From NCBI GenBank assembly GCA_905250025.1, contig CAJNOJ010000091.1, positions 186,001 to 250,000 on the forward strand: a stretch of DNA of 64,000 nucleotides. The letters run 5' to 3'. Positions 10,887 to 23,630 of this stretch are shown here, one piece after another. The position numbers and the translations under genes were made by a program. This stretch comes from Adineta ricciae (lineage: Eukaryota > Rotifera > Eurotatoria > Adinetida > Adinetidae). A model generated the notes under the pieces. The model was not told the DNA's origin. It did no database searches and worked only from the letters and a program-made list of their open reading frames with translations. Numbering within the stretch: position 1 is the first letter of the stretch; the number at the start of each line of letters is the position of its first letter.

Positions 10887-12047
10887 ATGCCAATGAGTTC
10901 AGCGACCAATGAACGTGCTGGAAACGATTTATCTGTATATGAAGGTTTAGATTCATCTACCTTGAGTAATATAAATGACAATATGACAGAGGAAAACTAT
11001 GAGCTTCTTAAGAATGACTATCCACATGCGAATGGCAATGATATTATCAATCGTGTATTAACCATTGTCGATCAACGTCTAGACGATGCTCAAGATTGTA
11101 AAAGTCAATTCAATAAGAATACGCTGTATCCAGCATTTTATCAAGTCCTTTGTGAAATAAAAAACAAAATTTGTAAGGCAATATAGATATTCTTGATTTG
11201 AAAATGATCGATTTTTTTCTATTTAGTACTTCATCGACGACATGACTCCGATGTGGGTAATGAACCATCTGAACAGTTGATTCGGGTTGATAATATGTTA
11301 CATGCGGAAGGAATTTCCGATCGGTCTATATCGACGAGTTCGTCGGATCAATCGGATTACCAATCGAAATTCTTGCAGATAAAACAAGTGTACAATTTCG
11401 AGCTTGAAAAATATAATAATCAATGCGATGACTTTTGTTCACATGTTCGGACACTTCTGCGTGAACAATCACGAGTTCGACCGATTAGCGAAGAAGAAAT
11501 CGAACAAATGGTGAAAATCATTCGAATGAAATTTTCGACTATTCAGTTAGAATTGAAACAAAACACGTGCGAAGCGGTGATGGTCTTACGTTCGAGATTT
11601 CTTGATGCAAGGTAAGAGAGTGCAGCTTTTCGCGATATATTTCGAATGAATTTCATCTTTATTTCAGAAGGAAGCGACGAAATTTTAGTAGATTAGCGAC
11701 TGAAGCATTGAATGAATATTTCTATTCGCATCTGTCAAATCCATATCCTTCCGATGAAGCAAAAGAAGAACTCGCACGTCAATGTCAAATCTCTGTAGCT
11801 CAAGTAAGCACAACATTTGAAAGAAATGAATAAGAAGCATTTTGATTTGTCTTCTGTAGGTGAGTAATTGGTTTGGTAATAAACGCATTCGATACAAAAG
11901 GAATATTAGCAAAACTCAAGAAGAAGCGAATATCTACGCTGCTAAGCTCGCTTCACAGGCTACACGTCATCCCAACACATTATCTGATGGTAAAGTTCAT
12001 ACCTGTTTTTGATTAACTTACATATTTCTTTCTTTTTAGATTACTGA
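10887..12047 (+). CDS. PBX: PBC-class TALE homeodomain transcription factor, copy A
   Basis: Five exons: 10887-11172, 11227-11611, 11668-11803, 11860-11989, 12040-12047; 314 residues. The N-terminal half is a PBC-A/PBC-B domain, with [16 protein letters not shown] and [15 protein letters not shown], then [14 protein letters not shown] and [25 protein letters not shown] at the junction to the homeodomain. The TALE homeodomain has the three-residue loop extension SNPYP in [17 protein letters not shown] and recognition helix [15 protein letters not shown]. The PBC-specific tail [10 protein letters not shown] follows, then a short end SDDY. Members bind DNA with Hox and Meis partners in the nucleus and pattern the body axis. 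An alternative start is the ATG six bases downstream. Copy B follows after 148 bases. Confidence 0.93.
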
Positions 12048-12174
12048 AGTCATGTCGATTCTAAACCAGATATCTTTCTCTCTGCATGTGTTTTTTTTTA
12101 TTCGTTTCTCTTTGAATCTATGTATTGCTTCTCGTTGTTATATTTAATGCATTTTACAATTTGTTGTAATAGAA

Positions 12175-12195
12175 ATATTTGTGAATCTATTTCAG
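12175..12195 (+). other. Splice acceptor abutting the start codon of PBX copy B
   Basis: The sequence TTGTGAATCTATTTCAG directly precedes ATG at 12196. No upstream coding exon of copy B is evident in the 148 bases after copy A. It could be a cis intron end after a non-coding exon, or a spliced-leader trans-splice site. Confidence 0.5.
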
Positions 12196-13179
12196 ATGAC
12201 TACTGAAGATCAATTAGCGTCGTCTTATCATGTTTTAGCACCGTTGGAAAATGCGTTCTATACCAATATGAACAATCAAGGGCAAACATCGATGATTGAT
12301 CGGATTATGTCGATTGTCAATGATCGATTAGACGATGCACAACAATATAAAGATGCTTTCGATCGGAACCCGATCCAACCTGTTTTGTTCGACATACTTC
12401 GAGAAATAAAACAAAAAAATGGTGAGATCGACGAATCTGACTTTCATCGCTAAGCAAATTTGTTGATTCTAGGTCTGAATATGCGTCAAATATCTCATGA
12501 AGATGAGTCTTATAAACAGGAATTAGCTCGTCTTGACACAATGCTTCTAGCTGAACGTATTATTGATCCGTATCCGAACGATTTACCCGCGAATAATTCT
12601 GTCGAGATCGAACATCCTGAATACGAAGAAAAGTTAAACCGCATTCGTCATTTTTATCATACCGAATTGGCTCAATTTGACAAAAATTCCAATGATTTTT
12701 GTACACATGTCATTACCTTAATTCACGAGCAATCACGTGTTCGGCCAATCACACCCGAAGAGATGTCTCATATGATTTCAATTGTTCGAAAGAAACTATG
12801 CTTAATACAAATCCAATTGAAACAAAATACCTGCGAAGCAGTTATGAATTTACGCACAAGATTTCTCGATGCACGGTAAGTGAACAAATGATTGGCAGTG
12901 TGAGTTCTATATTCGTTTGATTTAGACGTAAACGACGAAATTTCGACAAAACAACGCAAAAGATCTTAAACGAATATTTCTATTCACATTTATCGAATCC
13001 TTATCCATCGGAACAAGTCAAAGAAGAATTAGCCCGTAAATGTGGTGTCACCATTTCTCAAGTAAATCTCTCGTTTTTGAGTGTTCGTCGAAACAAAAAG
13101 ACTTGTCTTATTTTAGGTAAACAATTGGTTTGGAAATAAACGTGGACGTTATAAGAAAAATATGTTGAAAAATGAATAA
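12196..13179 (+). CDS. PBX: PBC-class TALE homeodomain transcription factor, copy B (diverged)
   Basis: Four exons: 12196-12421, 12473-12875, 12926-13061, 13117-13179; 275 residues. Intron positions and phases match copy A, so the two arose by tandem duplication. The PBC domain is recognisable ([55 protein letters not shown]). The homeodomain keeps [17 protein letters not shown] and the invariant Trp-Phe-Asn, but its recognition helix reads [15 protein letters not shown]: the Ile usual at homeodomain position 54 is Gly and the usual VSN is VNN. The protein stops seven residues later, so the PBC tail found in copy A is gone. Partner choice or site preference may therefore differ. Confidence 0.9.
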
Positions 13180-14907
13180 TTAACATTCGATGTAGTCTTG
13201 TGTATATAAACCGTATTCAATATATGTATTCAATTGTTGTTTTTCTCTTTTGTATAATCATTTTATGTTTTCGAATCAAATTGTGTAATCAAAATAAATC
13301 TGAAAACATATTTGACAAAGTTTGTCGTTTACAAATGAGTGTTGAAATTGAAAGCTAAACGATTGAAACATCGAGGAGTTTTTGGAACATGAATCGAGTT
13401 GAAACTTGTCGATTGAACGGGAACTGTATGCTTTAGATGTGATGAACATAAAGCGTCAATATCCTGTTGACACGAGAGGATTATTTGTTGTTGTTTGTTA
13501 GAGAATTCTTCGAGTTTGGTTATGATCTACAATAATGATCGATTATGTGAGAGTTACAAGAATATTTTGGTTTACATTTGATCGAGTAGATGGACAGTTT
13601 GGATGGAGATGTTTGTCCTGAAGGATTTGATCGATTTTTTTTTCATAGAGAAGCCACATCTGAAATGATTGTTTAAGAAACAAAGTATTTTAGTGGAGAA
13701 ATTACCTCATCTACTTTATTAATCAAATAATGCGAGATATACTTGGAAAAAATGGCGTGTTTTAATTGACATGATATTTGATTGAGATTTTCATCGGATT
13801 TACTCTTCGATTTTTTACTTGATGTTTCCATCGATAAAATATTACATAAAAACGAAATTAGTGGTCACATAGTAACGAGGATCAAATAAAATACTTCAAA
13901 ATCTAAATAAGCATGACAATATTGACTCAATCGATGATTTTTTTATGAAACAATGCCTCATTTCATGCTTGTCTAGTTAGATAATTATTCTATTCATACG
14001 AATTGGACAGGTACTGACTTTTTCATGTGCATCTGCGAGTTTTTTCACGGTTAATGAAGAAAACATGAGAAACGTGCGTCTAAACTACAGCAGTCAACCA
14101 AATCAAAATATAATGTTTTGGTATTTGAAAGTGAAAATACTAAAGAAAGATTTCTATAAATTAATCTTCAGGTATAAAGTCATACCATACAATCATTGTT
14201 TAGACAAAGTTCGAATGAAGTGATAATAAAATACTCATGCGATATTGGTGACGAGATACTTCGAGTATTTGTATTCGATTTCATAGATAAATCGATTGAG
14301 ATAAAGTTTTTTTTTGTCTTTATTAAATAGATTTATCAAGTGTTTTGATTGATGAAGAAAAAGACAAAATGATCTTGATGAAATTTTGTTCATATTACAC
14401 AGAAAAGAACTCTTATCTGATCTTCTATATAATGAAGTATATTATGATGAATATAAGAATTTCTTTGTTTCATTCAAACAAAATACTTTGCAAAAGAGAA
14501 TAAGAGAAAAAGAAAACAAAACAGACCAACACAACAAACTAGCACAACAATGAGAAGAAGAGAGAAAAAAGAAAGAGGGAGAGAGAGAGAGAGTGAAAGA
14601 AGAGATAATATCGTTTGTACATTTTATAAACAAAAATATGACAAGAAGAATGAACGGCGAAGAGCACCGAGTACAAAAGAAGAAAAAAGGTTTGTTGTTG
14701 TTGTTTGATGAGAGACGGAAGAGTTAAACTAATCTATATGAATGTATAATAAGCTATCTTTTGAAAAAACTTTTACATTATTGAGACATATTTGAGTTTC
14801 ACTGTCGGGATATATGTATATGTATATATCAGGTAGAATAATATCGGTTAGAATCGACTAAAAGAAAGAAATTGATTGGATGATTTAGTTTATGTATACG
14901 AAGTGAT
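13180..14907. other. Gene-free stretch
   Basis: 1.7 kb between the convergent PBX copy B and atrophin genes. No credible ORF. An AATAAA at about 13293 is a plausible PBX 3' end, and a GA dinucleotide run lies at 14577-14594. Contains the 3' UTRs of both genes. Confidence 0.5.
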
Positions 14908-17900
14908 TTACCGAAGCAAGTCATCGGGTTGAGGATGAAATGGAAATCGAAGTTGCTGTTGCTGTTGCTGTCTTTCAGCGTCAAGATTCAAACGACGAAA
15001 TTCATTTTCACTATGTTCACGTAAGGATCGTTCACGAGAATGCATCCGCGAGAGATCTTCATGACGTGGTGGCATCTAAAATAGTTCAACGAAATAGTCA
15101 ACTGAGTGTTCATTTTCAATCGAAGAAAAATCGATTTTACTTGAAGTGGATTAGCCGCAAGTGCTAATGACATGGGATCAAATCGAGAACTATTGGCTAA
15201 CATAAATGCCATCAATTCACGTTCACGTGATAAGTTATGCATTGCTTCAAGACTTGCCATCGATGGCGATGAATGTGATTGTGGTGGACCAGATGAATGT
15301 AATAGTGGACCGGCATGAGAAAGACCTGAAATTATGATAAGTGTCATTTTATAGATATCATTATGGTATGAGAAATGTCTTACTTGAAAGTGAATTAGCA
15401 AATGGCATCATTGGCGGCGGTTGTAATGTAGGACCATTTGAATTATTTGTCGATCCCGATGCTGATGAATCATTATTATTTAAATGAAGATGTGTATGAG
15501 AGTGGGAATGAACATGTGAATGACTATGTGCACTATTAGAAGCATTGGCGGATGATGATGACGATGAATTTGCTGCTGATGACGATGATAGACCAGCTGA
15601 GGCGGGGGATGAAGTGCCAAATGGTGAAATCATGCTACGATAGCGTGGATCGAGCAAAAGAGCGGCTGTTGCCGGATCTAAGCCATTCGGAGATGGACGG
15701 CTAACATTAGCATTAAAATGTGATTGAGCAGCGAATAGTTGAGCAGCCGCTGCAGCTGCTGGATTCATTAGACGCAAACCCAATGGATCAAATTGACGTA
15801 GTGCGCCATTATCATGTGGCGACGGACCGAATGGTAATGAAAAATTTAATGGTGGTGGGCCACTAGCACCAGATCCAGGTGGTTTATGTGCGGATGAGAG
15901 AGCATGTAATGGCATAGGATGAAATAGAGAATTATTACGATTCATCAACAATGGATCATGATGTGGATTCAATGGTGGAAAGAGTGGCGGCGGGCCAGAT
16001 GGATGAAGTAGAGGTGGTCCTTTATCCAATGAAAACGGTAATTTCTACAAAAGTAAATCAATGAAAAATACGTTTCTTCATTTTTGAATACGTACTGATA
16101 AATTGCGATCTTCTTGTTTCATTCCCATCATCATCATTGCTGCCGCAGCTGCAGCCGCCGATGACGGTGGTACTGATGGCATCGAAGGTATCGATGAAGT
16201 ATCATGTTGTGAAGATTGTTGGTGTTGTTGTTGTTGTGATGGTTGCTGCTGCTGCTGCTGTTTCTCATTATTACTGGTTGATTGTGGTTTGCGACGGATA
16301 CGTGAACCTCGTTTAAGCATGATATCAGTGCGTGCACAAGAGTTTTGTGATTTCGAACGATCATACACTTGCAATAAAACGATTCCTTCAGATTTATTGT
16401 AGCATTCTACGAGGGAGAGACCAAGAGATTTTTCAATTGTAAATGTTATAGCAAGCAAACCTCTTTCACATAACATTGGCGCAGGACCATCATCATGATT
16501 GACTTCACTAGTACCATTTGCTGAATTATCTGATGTATTGCCATCATCTGGTATATCCGTTGTTAGTAGATCATTATCTTTTGATTCATGTAACGATGAT
16601 GGTATTAGCAATGGTGGGGGTGGGATACTTAGGGATGATGACGGAGTAACATCGCCACTGAGTATTGTTGGATGCATAGGTGTTGATTTTGATGTGTAAT
16701 TAAGGCTACTTGAGTGTGATCGATGTGATGATGGAGAAACAGCTTCTTCTGTATTGAAAGAAAACGAAATGGAATTCATCTAGTTGATATTGCTTGTAAA
16801 GAAATTACCTTTTGGTATGCGTCGTTGATCTGGACTATGAATAGATGTTTTTGACGTGCGAGAAAATGCTGAACGAGGTGAAGATAATAATGATGGTTGT
16901 AAAAGATTTGAATGAGGTGTTGAATCGTTTGAATTTGTTTGCTCTGATTTGATTGCTGCTGATGATGATGGAGATACAATTAGATTTACATTGCTTTGTT
17001 TTGTGTGATCAATGAGAATCTTATTCGTTATTTTAGCCGGGCCACTACCAACAGAGACTGATGTTGGCGAACTAATTTCTTGTTTGCATGTTGTCGAATT
17101 GATTATCAATGATGGTAATGGTTGAGAAAGTGTAGACGGTGGTAAATCATCTGTTTTAATTAAGAAACCTGATGTTGTTATCGGAGGAGTTGATTCTGAT
17201 GGTTCTGAAATCGAGAAAACAGTTTGTTTTGTTCAAATTTAGATGGAATGAAGTCATACCTAGTAGTGGTTTTTCATTTTCTTGTTCTTCTGCTTTGATT
17301 CCATTGTTGACCGTCGATTCGTCTTTGCCGCTATCTTCTTCGTCTTCGCCCTCTTGTTTGCCAGATGATGTTTGTTCATTGACGCGAGTTTTCTTTTTCG
17401 ATCGCGTCAGAGATACCTTCGTCGTCTCTTCCGATTTGTCAACAGTTGGTGTCGAAGACGCAGGCGCCGATGATGCCGATGGAGTTGGCGATGACGATTG
17501 CTTCAATTTGTTTCGTTTTCGTTTACTACCTGTACTATTACTTGGACTTGTTTCATTCAATGGTTTGAATAGATATGGTGGAGGTTCTTGACTAATGATT
17601 GGCATTTCGCCATATTTTTTATAATACATGCGGCAATCGTAACATAGTTGTTGACTATCACGTCCACCTGCTTGTAAATCTTTGGACGATGTTTGACAAT
17701 GTCGACAAAATTGTTCATCGGCATCTGTTGCATTGTTATCATCATTGTCGGAATTATGCTCAGATTCGTCTTTATTATTTGCTTTCGCATTTCGTTGTTT
17801 CGCTGGTGTAGGAGTCGTCGATAGGTTCACCGATGTTGAACATGGACGTTGTCGACGACGCGGACGACTTGATTGCGCTTGTGGAGTTTTCTTCCAAAGA

Positions 17901-20900
17901 TAATAAAACTCGACTAGATCGGATGTTTCTTTGTGCGGTAGCTGTTCTTTTCGTATGCGATAAAAGTTTTTTCCATATTGTCTCAAGCCTTTGATGAATT
18001 TCTTCTGATCATCATCTGACCATTTTCGATCGATACCTTTCGGTATTGGACACTTTACTAATGATTGTATAGCACGTTTACAATCATAATCGTGATTATG
18101 TAAAGTATTTAATGCATTAATTGTTGTGTCATCACGTTGCGCGACATCATACATATCTTCTGGTAAACCTCGATCGCACATTCCAGCGAACGCGGCAATT
18201 GATCTCGCTGCTTGTAAGTACATAGATAAATCAATGTCGGATGTTTTATTCTTCCACAATAATTCTTCAGGCAAAGAACTTGGCATCTCATCATTAAGAC
18301 CGTTTGTTAATGTTGAGGGTGAATAGGATTTCAAAAGTGGTAGTTTGGCTTGATGCGATGGGCCAACACGAATTTCACCTTGCGTGTTCGCCAGTCTGCG
18401 TGCTTCCGGGTTATATGTTAAAATATAAAAGAATGTATCCGGATCGGGCTTGAATGCACGAGCTTCTTCAATATCTTGGTAATGCGCGACACGGCACCGG
18501 CCTCTGAAATTGAATATAAAAATGTTTAGACAGACAAAACAAATCTTTGTACATAGAAAAAGTGTACGCATGTTTGTAAGAAGTACACATTCTTCAATCT
18601 CCCTCTCTCTTTTCCTTGTCAAGAGATTACAGTTGTCGGTCGTCATTTTTTCTCTTCTTTCTCTTCAGTTCTTTTTTTTTCATTCGATTCTCTATTCAAG
18701 TCAATAAGGTTTTAAATATTCTTCTTACTTAATGTGTACGGCCGGATAGAATTCTTTGATTTCCGATACGAATAATTCTCGACCAATAATATTCGGATCT
18801 TGTATTATACCAGAATCTTTCGTTTGTTTATCTTTAATTGATGTTGATGTTTGATTGTTACCCTCTTTAAGAAAGAAAATAAGATATATCAATAAGTAAA
18901 TAAACAAATCTTTGTCTATATTAGATATATACCATTTTTTTTCTTTCAATAGAAAAAAAACAACAAAAAGCATCAAGTAATTTAGTTTTCTTTTAGATGA
19001 ATGAACGGAAATCATGTCGACAACGACGACGACTGCTCTTCTTGCTTATTCGCACTCTCTTCTTATTTCTCGCACACACACACACACGTACATTCATACA
19101 GAATCAAAAAGGCAGTATGAGGGTGCACGATGAAGCAAACGACTCGACAGAGAAAGAAAACTGAAAAAAAGAGGAAAGAAAAAGAAAAGAAGACGCAGGA
19201 GCTCGCTTCAGTCCTTGAAACTAATCAATCATACTTCTGTTAGTCGAAGTACAGCACGACAGCTTATCAGGTGTAGATTATTGACATTTAAAAGTTTTTC
19301 TGATCGATTAAATGAAAAAGAAGAAGAAAAACGATGAATCTATATCAAAGAATACGTAAAATAAACAGCTACAAAAGAAAACTGAAGAAGAAAAACATGA
19401 ATATGTAAGATCGCGTGTCGACACGCCCATTTGACCGATCTATTGAGAAGGGTGTTCAACTTCTATTCTCTTAACTCAACTCACAATTCGTCGATGAATT
19501 CAAAGCAATGTACAACACATACATATATGTACATATTCAAGCACAGCAATGAATATTAGTGCGACGCGCGAGTCGGCGTTGTCGCTCTACTGTGTATGTC
19601 ATTAACCAGAAATTATAACATGCACACATACATACATATATGAAGAGGAACGATCAACTTGCCAAGTGCGATAAGACATATATATACATATATATTCATA
19701 GTGGAGTAAAAAAGCGAAGAAAAAGAACCAATAATGCTGATAGATATAATCGCATAATAAATAATATACATATCAGAAAGAAAACAAATGAAATTGATAA
19801 TTTGTTGCTTATTTGAAATAATAATTTTTTCGTTTATTCTTTATAAATTACCTCCATTTGGACGTGAAGTATATGATGCAAAATATGCATGTTAAGTGTG
19901 AAAAGAAAGGGAATAAAACAACGCCAATCATAATGGACATACACAAGTGATAGAGAAGGAGAGAAAGAACAGCGTACATAGAGACACAACGAAAGAGTGA
20001 GAGCTCGTTGTTGCTAGTGTCACCTTAATAAGGAACAAACTAACGTCGTGTCACGGTCCTTCTCTTTCTCTCTTCTCTCTATACAAATATGTATGTGTGC
20101 ATTCGTTCTCTAATTTCTTCTTTTTACTATACAATAGTGTCTTAAGAGCGTGCAATGGCTGCTGTTTGTTGAAGAGGAAGGAAAAGAAAACAACAAACGA
20201 TGCATCCAACAACAATTTATCGCTCGTCATTAGATTGTTTTAGATAAAGATATATTAGGGACATTAGGTTATTGATTAGTGTGACATGAGCCACAACGGA
20301 TACTCTAATGTATACAACAATGTTCTATCTCTTGCCGTTTAATGATAAAACAAAGTGTGAATATAATATATAGACATGTTTAACTCGAATGTTTTGCTTC
20401 TGATAGACAAAGAGGATAAAAGGTCGTTGACGAAAAGAACAGAAGAAGCAAAAAAAAACCTAGAAGAGATACCTCGATCAAGAATGATGCGAACATTCAT
20501 ATATAAATATATACAGAACGAGAAAAAAGAGTCAGTTGATCCGATTAATCAATCACTTATGGTATCGGATGTGTTTCTGTTTGTTCGGCTCGATGAACCC
20601 ATACATATGCATACACAAACCATATAATGACACGAAATATGAATACCTGAATAAGACTCTCTTTTTTTTATATTTATGTTTCTTTTTTTCTTTTCTGTAT
20701 ATTTCTAATTGATGCGGTAGTGATGATTCGTTTGTGCTAATCATTGTTGTTATTCTTAAATAATCAACAACAGAAACGCACAGAAATTAAAGAAGTAGAA
20801 GAGAAAATACCGCATGATTATGATGGGGATAATAGATATTTCTTTTCTTCAACTAAGACTATAGAAAGTGAAAAATGATAATTACACAGACATGCCATCA

Positions 20901-23476
20901 TATGTATGTAACGATAAATCAAACAAGACGGTGACGATAAATAGGAAACACATATTGATAATGAGTACAAAATAAAGCAAGAGCAAATGGCATCATATGG
21001 ATATTTACAAGAAGAAAAGTTGATATTTTGTTTGTACTTCGTTGTTGCTTGCATACGCATTACTACTTAAAAGGATTTCTATTATTGTTATTTGAGTGAA
21101 GAGAGAAAGAGAGGAGAAGGAGAAGAAGAACGACTTGCCGCCATCACTCATCCGTCGATCAATGATTACACTAGACTGATTATTATCTGTGTTTCGTCGA
21201 GTCCTCCGTTGTTCGTCGCTCATTTTCACGCGCTATCTCCTTTCTATTCTCTCTCTCTCTCCTTCTTCTTTTCTTTCGACTCTCATCATTCTTCATCGAT
21301 GAATTATATACATTCTAACAATAATTTGACAGTGGTTATATGTTTGGTCTCAATGCAAACGCGAACACATACATATCGTGAAAGAAGAGTGTATGTTATA
21401 GTTGAAGGCATAGACGACGAATGGAGAGTGGCTACAGAGAAAGAAAAAGAAAAAAAAGAAATTCTTTACACAACTATCACCAATGAGTACTAGATGTCAG
21501 TATGTCGAGCAAGAAAGAAAGAGAGGAAATCTCTCCACACATGCCGATCAATACCACTTGTCAATAGTACTAGTAGCGCTCTTATCTCTCTATATGCCAT
21601 TGAAGAGAATTGAATTTTAATGATAGATGACTATGTGCTATGTCTACGACTAATTACATCGATTTATATGAAATAATAATAATAATCATCATAATAGAAA
21701 TAACAATAATGATGATGATGATGATACTAGTTGCCTGTACTCACCTGTAACAGTGTGTACTTTTAAAAATATCGATGCATATCCAAAGAGGCAAAGTGAA
21801 AAGGAGAGAGGAGGAAAAAATCAATCAAATATATAAAATAAAAAAAAGAAGAAAAACGACACACGACACCATACATAACATCATCATGTCGGCGGGTATG
21901 ATGTGATATTGTTCTTCTCTATTTGTTCCTCCGGCAGCTAAAGAGAGTAAGCAGGAGCTCCTGTTGAGAGACAAAGACCACGAGAAAAGAAGAAGAAAAG
22001 CGACAATAATGATAAACTACAGTACTTGATGCAAACATACGTGTGTCGAGTACATACTGCCGAGAAGAGCAATAAACAATCAGCACACATACACACTCAT
22101 CGACTACATTACATAGATATATAAATAGGATGACGAATAGAACTTTTTAACCAAATAGAAAAAAAAAAAAAGAAAACATCAATATTACACTTCTGCTTAC
22201 AACTATTGATTTTGTTTAGCTATTCATAGTCAAACTCAACGTAAATGAATCAGATTGACATATATTGTCTCAAAGATAATCTGTCAATCTTATGAAAGAA
22301 GGAAAAAACTGAAAGAGCATCTCTCGACGCAAATAGAGTAACGAGAAAAAATGTCGATAAAGCATAAGAACGTTAGAGAATAACTTACTTGACTAACTAT
22401 GACAGTTACTCTTGTAAACTAGTAATCGTTGTAGTAACACATCATGGAATAAATACACATTGTTCTTCTGACGAAGATATGAAGAATGTGTTTATAAATG
22501 TATGATTATATACATCAATTTTCTTTTTCTTTAAACTTATCATATGGGATAGGAATGATGATGATGAATGGACTTGCAGGGACATTCTTTTCTCTATATC
22601 CAGGGATTAGATGAACGAATTAATAGAAAGGAAAGGAATGTTTTGTTAAAATTTACAATATTACATTTCGACACGTATGAATTTCTCAATCATTTATTTA
22701 TATATCAAATAACTAACTTTGATTTAACTAAATGACAATCGAAAGAATGATTAGTAATCATTTGCATTCGTTGTTTCGGTTTTAACTGAAGACTGTTCGT
22801 TTAGATCTGCCTTAGAGAATAGAACGAGAAAAGAATAACATTTTACAAGAAATATTCTTATCGGATGATTTATATAGATAGATATTGACTGTCGCCGGAG
22901 ATCGATGATGAGAAAAGTAAAATGTGACAATATAAAAACTCGATTGAACAAAAAAATCAGACTTACGATTTTCATGATATCGATCTTCGATGAGAAGATG
23001 GTAAAGATTAGGTGGAATCTCAGCTGGTCGATAATACCATCGAACTTCTAACATAACATGGTCTTTTCTTGTCTAAAAATGTCAAATAGATAAATATTTC
23101 TGTGGAATGATGGGATCACTTACTAAACGGAAATCCAAGATCGAAGCAATTGAGTAAGGTTCGGCTTGTTTATTTGTTTCCAGATAGACATGATCTAAAT
23201 GAGAAACGATATGATACGGAAAAGTGTATGTGGATCGTTGCTTACCTCCAACTCGATAACAAATGCCGTTTTTATCAGTGTGCGATTCAATTTTTTCATC
23301 TTTAAATGTATGCCGGCTTGATTTATTGGTCGATGTTTGCCGAGTTGTCAATGGTTTATTCGTATTACTATTAGCCTGTGCACGAAGACGCTCTTCCAAA
23401 CCTTGAAAATACATTCCAATCAAATGTTTATTGATTTCTTTCAGTTATTCTTACTTTGCTCATCCTCTGCGTCCAT
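14908..23476 (-). CDS. RERE: Atrophin / arginine-glutamate dipeptide repeat (RERE) co-regulator
   Basis: Eleven exons: 23455-23476, 23246-23401, 23124-23194, 22967-23072, 18729-18864, 17260-18503, 16809-17204, 16096-16748, 15384-16044, 15141-15325, 14908-15075; all joins in phase; 1265 residues. The order is that of RERE. A BAH domain comes first (YRVGDHVYLET, VRWYYRPAEIP, IEDRYHEN). ELM2 follows at about residue 206 (GEIRVGPSHQAKLP), then a SANT domain at about 323-370 (KWSDDDQKKFIKGLRQYGKN), and a GATA-type finger C-X2-C-X17-C-X2-C at about 430-454. The Pro/Ser/Gln-rich atrophin half contains the hallmark NSCARTD, a polyglutamine run, and a His-rich HSHVHSHSHTHLHL. It recruits histone deacetylases as a nuclear co-repressor. 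One intron (18865-22966) is 4102 bases, far longer than the rest. It lies 154 bases downstream of PP6. Confidence 0.93.
19072..19087. repeat. (CA)n microsatellite
   Basis: Eight CA units inside the long atrophin intron. Confidence 0.85.
21708..21726. repeat. (GAT)n microsatellite
   Basis: Six tandem GAT units inside the long atrophin intron. Confidence 0.8.
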
Positions 23477-23504
23477 GTTTATAAATGCATACGGATAAAA
23501 AAAT

Positions 23505-23521
23505 CTAGAAGAAAAAAAAAT
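23505..23521 (-). other. Acceptor-like site upstream of the atrophin start codon
   Basis: On the minus strand a run of T followed by CTTCTAG ends 28 bases before the atrophin ATG, within the 154-base gap after the PP6 stop. It fits a trans-splice acceptor or the end of a 5' UTR intron. Confidence 0.4.
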
Positions 23522-23630
23522 ATTCGTTTTTTCTTGCTGTACACAATTAAACACTGTTAGGACGAAGACAATGAAAAAAAAATGTAGAATTCTCAATAGT
23601 CTTTTGCTTAAAACTTCATTTTTGAGTATT

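Larger units (their letters stand above)
18865..22966 (-). other. 4.1-kb intron of the atrophin gene
   Basis: The exon ends on both sides are defined by the BAH domain, whose reading continues IEDRYHENQGNN across the junction. The intron is rich in GA/AT tracts, with (CA)n at 19072-19087 and (GAT)n at about 21708-21726. I find no credible ORF or nested gene inside. Regulatory elements or unrecognised small exons could be present. Confidence 0.75.

Noticed and set aside
16103-16402. ORF with poly-Ala and poly-Cys on the plus strand
   Set aside because: It is the reverse reading of the polyalanine and polyglutamine coding region of atrophin; no independent motif.
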